DNA of 64,000 bases from Clostridium chauvoei (GCF_002327185.1 NZ_CP018624.1:1736001-1800000); one strand, 5' to 3'. Shown: positions 9,629 to 22,238, counted from the stretch's first letter. Numbers and translations are program-made. The notes: generated from the letters alone by a model not told the origin.

Positions 9629-9808
9629 GTGGCATCATTAGTACCTGAAGCAAAGAATAGCTTAGCAAAATTCAAAAATGAAGTAGCTAACGAAATGGGT
9701 GTTCCATTTACAGATTATAATGGTAACCTTTCTTCAAAACAATGTGGATCTGTTGGTGGAGAAATGGTTAAAAGAATGGTAGAACAATATGAAAATGGAG
9801 TAAAGTAA
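9629..9808 (+). CDS. Alpha/beta-type small acid-soluble spore protein
   Basis: A 59-residue DNA-saturating spore core protein that protects forespore DNA and supplies amino acids on germination. The two conserved helical segments are present: FKNEVANEMGVPF, which contains the GPR protease site (E-V-A-N-E), and GSVGGEMVKRMVEQYE. The GTG at 9629 follows AAGGAGGTGATTATC; the open frame from 9620 would start inside the ribosome site and is rejected. Expression should be forespore-specific (sigma G), but I could not fix a convincing -35. Confidence 0.93.
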   Translation: MASLVPEAKNSLAKFKNEVANEMGVPFTDYNGNLSSKQCGSVGGEMVKRMVEQYENGVK

Positions 9809-9937
9809 TCCATCTTCAGCAATAGTTTACTATTCCATATTGCAGTATAGAATTTTTTGCAATATAAAAAGAAATACCAATTAATGATATTTCTCTACTA
9901 TTTAATCAATACTTAAATAAAATGGAATTATTTAAGT

Positions 9938-9965
9938 AAAGGGTACCTAAATGCAGGTACCCTTT
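9938..9965 (+). terminator. Terminator between spore protein gene and recJ
   Basis: Perfect inverted repeat AAAGGGTACCT / AGGTACCCTTT with a 6-nt loop and T-rich flank on the plus strand. It could serve both convergent genes. Confidence 0.75.
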
Positions 9966-9999
9966 TACAATTTCTCTTTCAAAACTATACCTAAATAAT

Positions 10000-11766
10000 T
10001 TACTTAGAAACTCTATAATTACTTATAACTAACTGAACCTTCTTATTACCCATATATTCATTAATCTCAGGGAAGCAAATAACATCTAAATACACATCGT
10101 TAGGCTCTCCATTAAGAACTCTAGCATATTCATAGTCTCCAAATTCCCATTTCATAGTTTCTTCAAACTTTTCTATATCACCAAAATATATCCCCTCAAT
10201 AACTAAGCCACCATCACTTAATTTAAGTTTAAGTACATTTCTATTTTTACCTAGTATTTTTACCTCTAATAACTTCAATTTTTTCATACCAAAGGTTGGT
10301 TTAGGGTTTGCTTTTCCATATGGTTCTAATAACGATATTTGATCTATTAATTCATAGTTTACTTTATTTAAAGGTAATCCCATATCAATTTGCACTTTGA
10401 CCATAATATCTTCTTCTGTTAATGTAGTAACTTCATTTAGTCTATCCCTAAAAGCATCTATATTTTCAATAGGTATAGACATACCAGCAGCCATTGGATG
10501 TCCTCCAAACTTACCTAGGAGGTCCTTACATTTTAATAACTCCTCAAACATATTATATTCCTCTATTGATCTTCCAGAGCCTTTAGCACCATCATGAGCC
10601 TTTGTAAGAATAATCGTAGGAAGATTATATTTCTCTCTTATCCTACCTGCTATTATTCCTGCTATACTTTCATGGATATCATCTAAATATACCACTATGA
10701 CTTTATTATCTTGCATTTTATTTTCTTCGATTATACGAATAGCCTTATCTACACCTTCTTTAGTTAACTCTTGTCTTTCTTTATTTAAATCATTTAATTT
10801 ACATGCTAATTCTTTTGCTCTATTAACATCATTACTTAATAATAGTTCTAACGCCCAAAATGCTTGTTCAAGACGTCCTGACGCATTTATACTTGGTCCT
10901 ATAACAAATCCAAGAGTGTATACAGTAATAGTCTTATCCTTAATACCAGTCTCTTCATACAATGCATTTAATCCTACATTAGTTGTATTATTTAACAACT
11001 CTAACCCTTTTGTAACTATTATTCTGTTTTCATCCACTAAATCTACAACATCACAAACTGTTGCTATAGCAACATATTGTAATAAATCAATTGCTTCATC
11101 TTTACTAATATTATTAAGTTTATATAATTCTTCTATAAATTTATAGGCTACCCCTGCACCACATAAACCCTTGAAATTATAATTGCAATCACTCTGTTTT
11201 GGATTAATAACTGCTAATGCCTCTGGCGTTACATATCTTCTCTCTCCATTCTCTTCAACAAATGGTATATCATGATGATCTGTTATAATAACTTCTATCC
11301 CTAATTCATTTGCCAACTTAACTTGGTCTATTGCCGCAATCCCATTATCACATGTAATTATAATATTTATTTTATCATTATAAGCCTTACGAATAATACT
11401 TTCATTAATTCCATATCCTTCTTTTATTCTATCTGGGATATGATACGAAACATTTGCTCCACATCGACTTAATGCTTTATATAGAATAAATGAACTTATG
11501 ACGCCGTCCACATCATAATCACCTACTATTAATATTTTATTATTTTCTTTGATATGATCATGTATTCTTTGCACTGCCTTAATTAAATCTTTCATTTTAG
11601 ATGATTCATGAAAATCTCTAATATCCACATTTAAAAACTTTTTTATATCTTCTATCTTATATATCCCTCTATTAACCAATAACTTTGCTACAACTTCGTT
11701 TATATTACATTGTTCTGAGATAGCCTTATAATTACTTTTTATATTTTTTATCATCCATTTTTCCAT
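10000..11766 (-). CDS. recJ: Single-strand-DNA-specific exonuclease RecJ
   Basis: DHH-family 5'-3' ssDNA exonuclease for recombination and mismatch repair, 588 residues. Motifs: VGDYDVDGVISS (about 80), TCDNGI (about 138), ITDHHDIP (about 160), a DHHA1 segment with SGRSIEEYNMFE, and GKFGGHPMAAGMS (about 405), the substrate-binding GGH loop. The open frame begins at a TTG four codons earlier, but GAGG sits seven bases before the ATG at 11766. It stands as a single gene facing the spore protein gene. Confidence 0.94.
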   Translation of the reverse strand: MEKWMIKNIKSNYKAISEQCNINEVVAKLLVNRGIYKIEDIKKFLNVDIRDFHESSKMKDLIKAVQRIHDHIKENNKILIVGDYDVDGVISSFILYKALSRCGANVSYHIPDRIKEGYGINESIIRKAYNDKINIIITCDNGIAAIDQVKLANELGIEVIITDHHDIPFVEENGERRYVTPEALAVINPKQSDCNYNFKGLCGAGVAYKFIEELYKLNNISKDEAIDLLQYVAIATVCDVVDLVDENRIIVTKGLELLNNTTNVGLNALYEETGIKDKTITVYTLGFVIGPSINASGRLEQAFWALELLLSNDVNRAKELACKLNDLNKERQELTKEGVDKAIRIIEENKMQDNKVIVVYLDDIHESIAGIIAGRIREKYNLPTIILTKAHDGAKGSGRSIEEYNMFEELLKCKDLLGKFGGHPMAAGMSIPIENIDAFRDRLNEVTTLTEEDIMVKVQIDMGLPLNKVNYELIDQISLLEPYGKANPKPTFGMKKLKLLEVKILGKNRNVLKLKLSDGGLVIEGIYFGDIEKFEETMKWEFGDYEYARVLNGEPNDVYLDVICFPEINEYMGNKKVQLVISNYRVSK

Positions 11767-11894
11767 ATAATTCCTCAAACTTAATCTAAAATCACTCTCT
11801 ATGCTACTTTTTAAAACTATATATTTTACTAAACTTGGTTGTTAATACTCTTATTTAAACTAAGTTATATTTTAAATAAATATAAAATAAAATT

Positions 11895-11918
11895 AGAGTT
11901 AATTATTTAATTAACCCT
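11895..11918 (-). terminator. Terminator of the parE-parC-DJ-1 operon
   Basis: Stem AGGGTTAATT / AATTAACTCT (one G-U pair, 4-nt loop) followed on the minus strand by CTAATTTTATTTTA, 43 bp after the DJ-1 stop. Confidence 0.65.
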
Positions 11919-11960
11919 AATCTTAAATATACTCTTTATATTCCCCGAAAACTTCTTATG

Positions 11961-12503
11961 CTAGATAAATAACATTCCTCTTTTAATTTCATCTACTTTT
12001 TCTGGCTTAACTTTACTTAATATCTCAAAAGCAAAAGGAATAGCTGCTGCTGGACCTCTTCCTGTTATTATATTATTGTCAACAACAACTAATTCATTCT
12101 TATAGTTGCATTCACCAAGTTCTGTTTCAAAACCAGGATAACAAGTTATATTTTTACCTGTAGTTATTCCTGCTTTTCCTAGAGCAATAGGGGCTGCACA
12201 AATCGCACATACAAATTTACCTTTTTTATAAAATTCTTTTATTAATGATATAACTTTTTTATTATCTCTTAGGCTTGTAGACCCTGGTATTCCACCTGGT
12301 AAAACTAATATATCATATTCATTTATTTCATTATTTTCTATATTATTATCTGCTATTACCTTAACTTTATGAGATGTTGTAACCTCTAAATCTTTTAACG
12401 CAAAAGTATTGCAAGTTACATCTGCTCTTCTTAAAACATCAACAACTGTTAAAGCTTCTATTGTTTCAAACCCATCGGCTAATAAAATTGCTACTTTTTT
12501 CAT
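11961..12503 (-). CDS. DJ-1/PfpI family protein (YajL/DJ-1 group)
   Basis: A 180-residue class I glutamine-amidotransferase-like fold. The nucleophile elbow FVCAICAAPIALGKAG (about residues 97-112) carries the family Cys, and the N-terminal LADGFETIEALTVVDVLRRA contains the conserved Glu that polarises it. Family members are described as glyoxalase III, deglycases or chaperones; which applies here is unknown. It starts 22 nt after parC and ends the parE-parC operon. Confidence 0.85.
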   Translation of the reverse strand: MKKVAILLADGFETIEALTVVDVLRRADVTCNTFALKDLEVTTSHKVKVIADNNIENNEINEYDILVLPGGIPGSTSLRDNKKVISLIKEFYKKGKFVCAICAAPIALGKAGITTGKNITCYPGFETELGECNYKNELVVVDNNIITGRGPAAAIPFAFEILSKVKPEKVDEIKRGMLFI

Positions 12504-12525
12504 AATTCTTTCTCCCTTATACTTC

Positions 12526-15438
12526 TTAATTATATAAAACTTCCTTTAATTCATCATCTAAGCCTATCATCAAGGCACTACTACCTCTACCAGCTCTATT
12601 TTGAAGTTTTATTTCCTCAATCTCTAATTCTTTTTTATTCTTACTTTTAGATATAAGTGTTAATTTTATATGTGACATAATCGCTATTTCATTTTCATTA
12701 TTTGTATGATTATTTACAAATACTCTACCAAAAATAACTTCATCATCCTCTTTTAGGCTTATTCCAGTAACACCTGAAGCTACTTTCCCCATTGGATTCA
12801 CATTTTCTGTAGAAAATTTTATTGCCATAGCTTTTTTAGTTACCATAATTACTTCAGCATTAGTTTTATCACAAATATCTACAGAAATAACTTCGTCTTT
12901 ATCATGTTTAAATTTATAAGCTATTTGTGATGAATAGTTTCCTTCAAATTCTTTTAATAAAGTTTTCTTAATCATACCTTTTTTAGTAAAGAAATATACA
13001 TACTTATTATCTATGAAGTTAATTACTGAAGATATCTTTATTACAGATTCTCCTGGTAACATACCATCTACTATATTACTTAAAATTATATCACCTTTAT
13101 TAACATTTTGAAGTAGAAATGCTGAAATTTTATATACACTTCCCTTATTAGTAAACATTAATATATCACTTTTTGAATCGGTATTAACTTTAAGTGCGTC
13201 TTGTTTTCTTACTTTCCCTATACTTTTAATAATTCCCTTCGAATTTATTCCTATAGAGAACTCTAAAAACTCCATCTCATTAGTATATTCTACATTTAAA
13301 ATTTCGTCCTTTGATGATAAATTAAATATTTGTAGCGGAAGAATATTTCTTGGTTGATCTTCAAGTTCTGGTATTTCTAAACTAAAGTTTAATCCATTTT
13401 TAGTTTCAACCTTTAAAAAATCTTTTTCTTCCTCTTCATTAAATAAATCTACACGAATAACTTCTTCCCCATCTTTCATTTTCAATGCTTGTAGTTTTGT
13501 ATATGAAGTACTAAATTTATCTAAAGAACTTTTCTTTATACAACCCTTTGAAGTAATAAATTGAATATATTTATTTGGATGTAAGCTATTTACAGAAATC
13601 ACATTAACTATAGTTTCTTGTTCTAAGTTTAATGTTTTTATTAAGCTATCTAACCTTTCTCCTTTTTCTTTCCATTTACCTTCTGGTATATTTATTCCTT
13701 TTATTTGATACATATTACCAGCATTAGTAAATACCAATAGATTTTCAATAGTATTAGATTTAACTAAAAACTTCAGTTCATCTCCTTCTCTATACTCAAT
13801 ATCTTCAATTTTCCCATTAGATCTATTATATGTTTTAAGAGGAATTCTTTTTACAAATCCATCTTTTGATATTGTAACCATAACATCTTCAACTACTATA
13901 AGTTCTTCAAGATCTATTTTGGCTTCGCTATCATCTTCTATAATAGCTGTCCTTCTTGGATTTTCAAATTTAGATGTTATCTCTTTAAGTTCAGTTTTTA
14001 TAACTTTTAAAAGTTCTCTTTCGTCATCTAATATTTTCTTTAATCTTTTTATAGTTTTTTCTAATTCATTATATTCCTTTTGGAATACTTTTATTTCTAA
14101 ACCAGTTAATCTATAAAGCATTAATTCTAATATTGCCTCTGCTTGTATATCCGTAAATCCAAATTTATTCATAAGATTCATAGCTGCATCTTTTTTTGAT
14201 TTAGATTCTCTAATAGTTTTTATTACTTCATCTAAAACATCTATAGCTTTTATAAATCCTTCTACAATATGAAATCTCTTCTCAGCTATCTGTAATTCCC
14301 TAACAGTTCTTCTTGTAACAATTTCCTTTTGATGATTAACATAGTGTTCAATTATTGTCTTAAGACCCATTGTTTGTGGTTTACCATCTGCTAATGCAAC
14401 CATATTAAAGCTTATGTTACATTGTAAGTCAGTCTTTTTAAATAGATACTTTAATATCTTATCTGCTCCATCTTCATCTATTGCTTTTTTAAGCTCAATA
14501 ACTGCTCTTACTCCATTTCTATCAGATTCATCTCTTATATCAATTATAGCTTCTAATGCTTTTGAATGTCTTTTATCTCCAGTCATTTCTGAAATAGTTT
14601 GAAGTAACTTAGCTTTATTTCTTCTATATGGGAATTCAGTTATAACTATTCCTATTCTTCCATTTTCTAATTTTTCAATACTAGTTTTAGCTCTTAATGT
14701 AACCTTACCTTCTCCTGTTTCGTAAGCAGAAAGTAATGAATTTTTCCCTATAAGTATTCCGCCTGTTGGTAGGTCTGGACCTTTTATATACTTCATTAAA
14801 TCCTTCGTTGTAACTTCTGGATTGTCTATATATGAGAGCACACCATCTGTTACCTCACCTAAATTATGAGGTGGTATGTTAGTTGCAAGTCCTACAGCTA
14901 TTCCAAAAGCACCATTTACTAAAAGGTTTGGATATCTACTTGGCAATACCTTTGGTTCTAACTCACTATCCGAATAGTTAGGAACCATATCTACAGTTTC
15001 TTTATCTATATCTCTAAGCATTTCCATTGCAATTGGTGCAAGTCTTGCTTCTGTATATCTCATAGCTGCTGCGCCATCTCCATCCATAGATCCCCAGTTA
15101 CCATGTCCGTCTATAAGTGGTTCTCTTGTGGAGAAATTTTGAGCCATAATTACCATAGCATCATAAACCGAACTATCTCCATGTGGATGGAACTTACCTA
15201 AAATATCTCCAACTATTCTAGCTGATTTATAATAAGGTCTATCTGGATAGGCCTTTAAAAGATATGCTCCATATAGTATTCTCCTATGAACAGGCTTTAA
15301 TCCATCTCTTACATCTGGAAGAGCTCTATCTTTTGCTACTTCTATTGCATAAGGAAGATAGTTATCTGGCATTGCCTCTTCTATAGGAATTCTAATAATA
15401 TTATTATCCCTAGGTATATCATTAACTTTCTTTGCCAT
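12526..15438 (-). CDS. parC: DNA topoisomerase IV subunit A
   Basis: Breakage-reunion subunit of the type IIA topoisomerase, 970 residues. It opens with [18 protein letters not shown], and the catalytic Tyr lies in [12 protein letters not shown] (about 122). [18 protein letters not shown] is the quinolone-target helix. The C-terminal part (from about 510) forms beta-pinwheel repeats. No QRRGGKG-type GyrA box is visible in it, which favours ParC over GyrA. It decatenates sister chromosomes. It follows parE by 24 nt. Confidence 0.88.
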   Translation of the reverse strand: MAKKVNDIPRDNNIIRIPIEEAMPDNYLPYAIEVAKDRALPDVRDGLKPVHRRILYGAYLLKAYPDRPYYKSARIVGDILGKFHPHGDSSVYDAMVIMAQNFSTREPLIDGHGNWGSMDGDGAAAMRYTEARLAPIAMEMLRDIDKETVDMVPNYSDSELEPKVLPSRYPNLLVNGAFGIAVGLATNIPPHNLGEVTDGVLSYIDNPEVTTKDLMKYIKGPDLPTGGILIGKNSLLSAYETGEGKVTLRAKTSIEKLENGRIGIVITEFPYRRNKAKLLQTISEMTGDKRHSKALEAIIDIRDESDRNGVRAVIELKKAIDEDGADKILKYLFKKTDLQCNISFNMVALADGKPQTMGLKTIIEHYVNHQKEIVTRRTVRELQIAEKRFHIVEGFIKAIDVLDEVIKTIRESKSKKDAAMNLMNKFGFTDIQAEAILELMLYRLTGLEIKVFQKEYNELEKTIKRLKKILDDERELLKVIKTELKEITSKFENPRRTAIIEDDSEAKIDLEELIVVEDVMVTISKDGFVKRIPLKTYNRSNGKIEDIEYREGDELKFLVKSNTIENLLVFTNAGNMYQIKGINIPEGKWKEKGERLDSLIKTLNLEQETIVNVISVNSLHPNKYIQFITSKGCIKKSSLDKFSTSYTKLQALKMKDGEEVIRVDLFNEEEEKDFLKVETKNGLNFSLEIPELEDQPRNILPLQIFNLSSKDEILNVEYTNEMEFLEFSIGINSKGIIKSIGKVRKQDALKVNTDSKSDILMFTNKGSVYKISAFLLQNVNKGDIILSNIVDGMLPGESVIKISSVINFIDNKYVYFFTKKGMIKKTLLKEFEGNYSSQIAYKFKHDKDEVISVDICDKTNAEVIMVTKKAMAIKFSTENVNPMGKVASGVTGISLKEDDEVIFGRVFVNNHTNNENEIAIMSHIKLTLISKSKNKKELEIEEIKLQNRAGRGSSALMIGLDDELKEVLYN

Positions 15439-15462
15439 AATATTTCTCCATTCTATTCAAAA

Positions 15463-17409
15463 TTAAAATTCACCATACTTATACATATAATTTTTTCTAG
15501 GTTCAACTATATCTCCCATCAATAATGAAACCATTTTTTCTGCTTTAGCTGCATCTTCTATAGTAACTTGAAGTAAAGTTCTTGTAGAAGGGTTTAGTGT
15601 TGTATCCCATAATTGTTCTGGATTCATTTCTCCTAATCCTTTATATCTTTGTATAAGAGCACCTTTTCCAATTTCTTTTTTAACTTTTTCTAATTCTTCA
15701 TCACTATAAGCGTACTTAGAAATCTCTCCATTTTTTGTGTTTCTATAAACTTTATATAATGGAGGTTGAGCTAAATAAAGATGTCCATTTGCTATAAGCG
15801 GTCTCATATATCTGTAAATGTAAGTCATCCATAAAGTTCTTATATGATATCCATCTACATCTGCATCACTCATTATTATTATTTTATCGTATTTTAAATC
15901 TTCTTCTTTGTAATTATCTAAAGTTCCTGTTCCAATTGCAGTATTGAATATTTTTAATTCCTCTGATGCTAAAACATTTTCTAGTTTTTGCTTTTCAGTA
16001 TTCATTATTTTTCCTTTAGATGGCATTATAGTTTGGAATCTTCTATCTCTTGCCTGCTTAGCTGATCCTCCAGCAGAATCTCCTTCCACTACTATAAATT
16101 CATTAACAGTATTATCTTTTAATGTACATACTGCAACCTTACCTGCAAGAGGAGCTGTACCTTTACCAACCTTTTTCTTTTCAGCATCATTTATTTTCTT
16201 TATTTTTTCTCTTCTTTGTGCTGCTTGAAGTGCATTATTTATTATCATAGTTGCTACTTCTTTATTATCCTCTATCCATTCACCAAACTTTGTGTAGGCT
16301 AAATCATTCATCATTGTGTACGCTTCTGTACTGCCTAATTTAGTTTTGGTTTGTCCTTCAAATACTGGATTAGTTATTTTTATTCTTACTATAGCAGTCA
16401 TACCTTCTCTTAGGTCATCACCTTCAAAGTCCTTGTCTTTTTCTTTTAAAATGCCTAGCTTCTTAGCACCTTCTTTAAATGCTCTAGTCATACCAGTCTT
16501 AAAACCTGTTTCATGTGTTCCAGCTTCTGTAGTTGGTATATTGTTAACATAACTTGCTATATATTCTGTTGTAGAATCAGTAAATTGTATACATACTTCT
16601 CCAAACATTTGAGTTGCTTCAAGACTTCTTTCACCTTCAAAGAAAATTGGATTTGGATGTAATGTAGTTTTACTTTCATTTAAATAATCTATAAAATCTA
16701 ATAACCCTCTTTCAGAATAATATTCTTTTACTATTTCTTCTTTTCTTCTATCTATTAGTTCTAAATGTATTCCTTTATTTTGAAAAGCTAGTTCTTGTAA
16801 TCTCTCATCTATTACATCAAATTTAAAATCTACTGTTGAAAAGACATCTTTATCTGGCATAAAAGTAACTCTTGTGCCATTCTCTTTAGATTTTCCGATT
16901 ATCTCTAATTTACCTACTGCTGTTCCAGGCATATCTTTTTTCAATTCTTTATCGTAACAATATTCAAATCTTTGTTTGTATATATTACCATTTTGATGAA
17001 CTTCTACTTCTAGCCATTTTGAAAGAGCATTTACAACTGCTGCCCCAACTCCATGTAATCCACCAGATGTCTTGTAGTTCTTATTATCAAACTTTCCTCC
17101 AGTGTGTAATTCGGTAAATACCATCTCCACACCAGATTTTTTCTTTATAGGATGAATTCCTGTAGGAATCCCTCTTCCATTATCTATAACAGTAATACTT
17201 TTATCTTTATTTATAATTATAGTCGCTTTATCACCATATCCATTAGATATCTCATCTATGGCATTATCTAATATTTCCCAAATGCAATGATGTAATCCCT
17301 TACTTCCCGTAGACCCTATATACATACCTGGTCTCACTCTTACAGGCTCTAATTTCTCTAGGGATGTCAAATCTGTAACATCATATCCCTTAATTAAATC
17401 ATCACTCAT
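15463..17409 (-). CDS. parE: DNA topoisomerase IV subunit B
   Basis: ATPase subunit, 648 residues. GHKL motifs: EILDNAIDEI (about 45), DNGRGIPTG (about 75) and GGLHGVGAAVVNALS (about 118). The transducer follows, and the TOPRIM domain shows VEGDSAGGSAKQARDR (about 420) and MSDADVDGYHIRTLW (about 490), then QRYKGLGEMNPEQLW. The ATG at 17409 sits behind GGAGGT; a TTG four codons upstream overlaps that site and is rejected. First gene of parE-parC-DJ-1. Assignment as ParE rather than GyrB rests on the ParC-like partner and distance from any replication genes. Confidence 0.88.
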   Translation of the reverse strand: MSDDLIKGYDVTDLTSLEKLEPVRVRPGMYIGSTGSKGLHHCIWEILDNAIDEISNGYGDKATIIINKDKSITVIDNGRGIPTGIHPIKKKSGVEMVFTELHTGGKFDNKNYKTSGGLHGVGAAVVNALSKWLEVEVHQNGNIYKQRFEYCYDKELKKDMPGTAVGKLEIIGKSKENGTRVTFMPDKDVFSTVDFKFDVIDERLQELAFQNKGIHLELIDRRKEEIVKEYYSERGLLDFIDYLNESKTTLHPNPIFFEGERSLEATQMFGEVCIQFTDSTTEYIASYVNNIPTTEAGTHETGFKTGMTRAFKEGAKKLGILKEKDKDFEGDDLREGMTAIVRIKITNPVFEGQTKTKLGSTEAYTMMNDLAYTKFGEWIEDNKEVATMIINNALQAAQRREKIKKINDAEKKKVGKGTAPLAGKVAVCTLKDNTVNEFIVVEGDSAGGSAKQARDRRFQTIMPSKGKIMNTEKQKLENVLASEELKIFNTAIGTGTLDNYKEEDLKYDKIIIMSDADVDGYHIRTLWMTYIYRYMRPLIANGHLYLAQPPLYKVYRNTKNGEISKYAYSDEELEKVKKEIGKGALIQRYKGLGEMNPEQLWDTTLNPSTRTLLQVTIEDAAKAEKMVSLLMGDIVEPRKNYMYKYGEF

Positions 17410-17610
17410 TCTAACCTCCAAAATTAACTTGCCAATTTAAGGTACACATACTACTTTAAAATTTATCTTTTAAATTATAATTTTCTCAAAGTTCATACCT
17501 TATATACAATCTTTATAATTTTATCATAATTAATGTTTCTTTTAAAATATAATAGTTTTAAAGAAATTTGTCAAACATTTGTTCTTTATAGGTTCATATC
17601 ATAAAATAAA

Positions 17611-17632
17611 AAACCAGCGAATACGCTGGTTT
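17611..17632 (-). terminator. Terminator of the glycosyltransferase gene
   Basis: Stem AAACCAGCG / CGCTGGTTT, 4-nt loop, with T-runs on both strands, directly after the stop at 17635. Confidence 0.9.
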
Positions 17633-17634
17633 TT

Positions 17635-19026
17635 TTATACATCACAAATTTCTATACTTCTAACATGCTTTGTAGGGTTCCACTCTTTGTTGTTTTTCTT
17701 TAACATACCTTGTATTGTTATAGGTATCCAAGTTAAAGTATATACAGCATATAATAAGAATCTAAATAGTAAAATTAAATTCTTCTTTCCTAAGAACAAC
17801 CACGTAGCTAATAAAAATGCTGCATTATATACTATATTAGCTAATACATATAAAGCTAAACTGTTAGAATTTCCAAGTATCATTGGTAAAACAAATACAC
17901 TTAATGAATAAAATAATATCATACCAAAGAAACCTGTTGATATTTTCTTATCTAATTTCATAATTAATGGTGTTATTAAGAATTGCATTACCGCTAATAC
18001 CTTAAATAAAACATCTCCAAATAAATAACTTATTAGGAATATATTTAATCCATCTGAACTAACAATTTGGAGTACTGATAGTAGTAATGAAATACCTAAC
18101 ATTAATGTTAAGAAAGGTTGTATTACATATAGAGCACAGTCTAAAACAAACCATTTTCTTTCTTTTAAACCCTTCTTTATAAGTTTAAAGAAATATCTTG
18201 ATGCAACATCTGTAAATCCTTGCATCCATCTTCTTCTTTGAACCCATGATTGCTTTAATGTTAATGGTTTTTCATCATAAATTATAGCATCATGTGCCCA
18301 ACCTACTTTTTCACCATTTAAAACTAGCTTACATGAAAATTCTAAGTCTTCAGTTAAGCATGTTGCACCCCAACCAAGTTCTTGAAGAACTTCTGTATCT
18401 ATTGCAAATCCAGTTCCACCGATTTGGTTAGATAATCCAACATTAGCTCTTGCTAATTGATACATTCTATTTTGTGACCAAAACGCTATAGAATATGATG
18501 TTGCAATCCAAGAATCATTTGGATTTTTACTATCTATATAACCTTGTACTACTTTATATCCTTCTAGCATTTTTGAGTTTATTTCCTTACACCAATCTTT
18601 TGATACTAAGTTGTCAGCATCAAAAATAGCTATGGCATCATACTTCTTCTTCATTTTGAATAACTTTGCAAACATCCATTCTAATGCAAAGCCTTTACCT
18701 CTTTGCTCATCATTGAATCTTTCATAGACATTTACACCATATTTTCTTGCTACTTTTGCAGTATTATCAGTACAATTATCAGCAATTATGAATATATCTA
18801 TAAGTTCCTTTGGATAATCCTGATTTAGCATACTCTCTATTAATTTTCCTATTACAACTTCTTCATTGTGAGCTGCAACAATCATAGCAAATTTCTTTTC
18901 AGCATTATAGTTCTTTTTTTCATCTTTTCTTTTTAATCCCATAAAAGCAAGAATAAAATAATACATCGTAATTACAAAGACGAATATTTGAAAAACCGCT
19001 GTAACTGAAAAAATTATATCACCCAT
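17635..19026 (-). CDS. Processive family 2 membrane glycosyltransferase
   Basis: Cellulose-synthase-like GT2 enzyme of about 463 residues. One N-terminal membrane segment (about 5-27) is followed by a cytosolic GT-A domain with AAHNEEVVIGKLIESML, IIADNCTDNT, IFDADNLV (DxD metal site), TCLTEDLEF (acceptor-site ED) and QRRRWMQGF (QxxRW). Four or more C-terminal membrane segments follow (about 300-440). It probably extends an exported polysaccharide; donor sugar and product are unknown. Two ATGs compete (19035 and 19026); AGGAG is better spaced for 19026. Monocistronic, with its own terminator. Confidence 0.85.
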   Translation of the reverse strand: MGDIIFSVTAVFQIFVFVITMYYFILAFMGLKRKDEKKNYNAEKKFAMIVAAHNEEVVIGKLIESMLNQDYPKELIDIFIIADNCTDNTAKVARKYGVNVYERFNDEQRGKGFALEWMFAKLFKMKKKYDAIAIFDADNLVSKDWCKEINSKMLEGYKVVQGYIDSKNPNDSWIATSYSIAFWSQNRMYQLARANVGLSNQIGGTGFAIDTEVLQELGWGATCLTEDLEFSCKLVLNGEKVGWAHDAIIYDEKPLTLKQSWVQRRRWMQGFTDVASRYFFKLIKKGLKERKWFVLDCALYVIQPFLTLMLGISLLLSVLQIVSSDGLNIFLISYLFGDVLFKVLAVMQFLITPLIMKLDKKISTGFFGMILFYSLSVFVLPMILGNSNSLALYVLANIVYNAAFLLATWLFLGKKNLILLFRFLLYAVYTLTWIPITIQGMLKKNNKEWNPTKHVRSIEICDV

Positions 19027-19266
19027 TACATCCACTCCTATAAATTTAAAGGACTATAAAATTTGTTAAAATATATTAGTGTCCTTCTTTACATCCTTTT
19101 TAATATATTCCATCGCATTTAAAAAATCAAGTGTGAAATCTTAATATTTAATTAAGTTTGCAATTTAAACATTTACATAGAGATATTTCTATTAATATAT
19201 TATCCTTATGTAAATCTATTTATAATCTTTTTTTGGTTTTTAATAAAATTTTATTTGAAATTAAAA

Positions 19267-19333
19267 TACACTTATCACAATAAATATGATAAGTGTATAA
19301 ATAAAACTCAAAATAGGGGTTACTATTTTTGAG
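19267..19333 (-). terminator. Tandem terminators after gdhA; rest of the gap is featureless
   Basis: The 19036-19336 gap holds two hairpins that follow gdhA on the minus strand. The nearer is CTCAAAAATAG / CTATTTTGAG followed by TTTTATTT. The farther is TACACTTATCA / TGATAAGTGTA followed by TTTTAATTT. I see nothing else in this gap apart from the AT-rich region that should hold the glycosyltransferase promoter. Confidence 0.75.
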
Positions 19334-19336
19334 GTT

Positions 19337-20707
<1,371 letters not shown>

Positions 20708-20943
20708 TTATTTATATAATACAATACACGACAATAAATTGCTATATTTTTTCGAAATATCTGATTTTTTTAATAATTACTTATAATACCATGTATATTT
20801 TTAACAATTTATTATGTAGCAAACCTTTTCATGCTTTTCAAATTATTCTTTTTATATAAAATATTATATATATGTATAATTGGAGCTAATTAAATAAATA
20901 ATATTGCTAATATTTTATTAATTTAATTTGAAGGAGATTTTTT

Positions 20944-22185
20944 ATGAAAATAGGATATGCATGTACGCCTCTTTTGCTCCATTACAAAACAACTAGAAAG
21001 ATTTTATTAAAATATTATTCTGAAGAGTTACTAATCACTTTAATAAAAGAAAATTTAGATGGCCTCTTAAACATACTTAATTATAATAGTCTAAATAATA
21101 TAAACCTTTTTAGAATAAGTTCTGATATAATACCTCTTGCTAGTCATAAAATAAATACATTTTCTTGGTACAATTACTTTGATAAAGAATTGAGAAATAT
21201 TGGAGACTATATCAAAAATAACTCACTAAGAGTATCTATGCATCCTGGACAATATACTGTTATTAATTCACCAAAAAAAGATGTTGTAGAAAAATCAATT
21301 CTTGACCTTAAGTATCATGCTGATTTTTTAGATTCTTTAAATTTAGATAGATCACATAAAATCATATTACATATAGGAGGAATTTATGGAGATAAAAAAA
21401 GTGCTATAGAAAGATTTATTAAAACCTATAACAACTTAGATGATAATATTAAAAATAGATTAGTAATTGAGAATGATGAAAAAAATTTTTCTATGGATGA
21501 TTTATTATATATTAGTCAATTATGCTCTATACCTGTAATTTTTGATAACTTACATAATTCTTGTTTTAACGATAACAAATATTCTCTTTACGATATCTTT
21601 AAAAAGGTCAGTAACACTTGGAGTACTTTAGATGGAAATATGAAGGTTCATTATAGTCAACAACATCCTTTTAAGAAAAAAGGTGCCCATTCCTCTACTT
21701 TAAATATAGATAAATTTTTAGAGTATTTTAATATATGTAAAGACTTTAATCCAGATATAATGCTTGAAGTTAAAGATAAAAATATATCTGCAATTAAAGT
21801 TTTAAACTCAATCTCCGAATTAAGTAATACCCCTTCCATATCTTCATTAAACTCTGAATTTGATAAATATAAATTCATTTTATTAGAACAGGGTGACACT
21901 ACTTTTAATAAAGCATCCTCTATAATAAATAACGATAAATCCTTTATAAAATTTTATAAATTTATAGATGAAATTATATATTCAGAAACAACTTTACAAA
22001 ACAAAAAGCAGGTTTTAAAGGAAATAGAGAAAAAAATTAGAGATGATATAGAAAATAGAGAATTTAAATATTTTAACAAATTATTACAAGAAGAAGATTA
22101 TATAAAATGTAAAAATTACTTATATAAACTTATATTAAAATATAATAATCCCTTATCTAAAAGTTATTATTTTATTAACTACTAA
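20944..22185 (+). CDS. uvsE: UV damage endonuclease UvsE/UVDE
   Basis: ATP-independent UV-damage endonuclease with a TIM-barrel fold, 413 residues, cutting 5' of pyrimidine dimers and other distortions. Family signatures: MKIGYACTPLL start, NLFRISSDIIPLASH (about 62), SMHPGQYTVINS (about 99), LHIGGIYGDK (about 140), LVIENDEKNFS (about 178) and PVIFDNLHNSCF (about 198), which hold the His/Glu/Asp metal ligands. The barrel ends near residue 300; the remaining 110 Lys-rich residues are a C-terminal extension. Ribosome site AAGGAGA. Such an enzyme would act beside photolyase or SP lyase in spores. Confidence 0.92.
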   Translation: MKIGYACTPLLLHYKTTRKILLKYYSEELLITLIKENLDGLLNILNYNSLNNINLFRISSDIIPLASHKINTFSWYNYFDKELRNIGDYIKNNSLRVSMHPGQYTVINSPKKDVVEKSILDLKYHADFLDSLNLDRSHKIILHIGGIYGDKKSAIERFIKTYNNLDDNIKNRLVIENDEKNFSMDDLLYISQLCSIPVIFDNLHNSCFNDNKYSLYDIFKKVSNTWSTLDGNMKVHYSQQHPFKKKGAHSSTLNIDKFLEYFNICKDFNPDIMLEVKDKNISAIKVLNSISELSNTPSISSLNSEFDKYKFILLEQGDTTFNKASSIINNDKSFIKFYKFIDEIIYSETTLQNKKQVLKEIEKKIRDDIENREFKYFNKLLQEEDYIKCKNYLYKLILKYNNPLSKSYYFINY

Positions 22186-22189
22186 ATAA

Positions 22190-22238
22190 AATAATCCTTC
22201 CTAGATAAAAAATATAAATTTATCTAAGAAGGATTATT
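22190..22238. terminator. Bidirectional terminator between uvsE and the DUF2238-type gene
   Basis: Long inverted repeat (about 18 pairs with one mismatch) beginning AATAATCCTTC and ending GAAGGATTATT, with T-rich flanks for both convergent genes. Confidence 0.85.

Noticed and set aside
10697..11146. Long plus-strand open frame opposite recJ
   Set aside because: It overlaps the conserved RecJ coding region entirely on the other strand and its product has no recognisable feature or ribosome site.
12526..17409. Reading parC/parE as gyrA/gyrB
   Set aside because: No QRRGGKG-type GyrA box is visible in the C-terminal domain and there are no dnaA/recF-type neighbours, so topoisomerase IV is favoured, though not proven.
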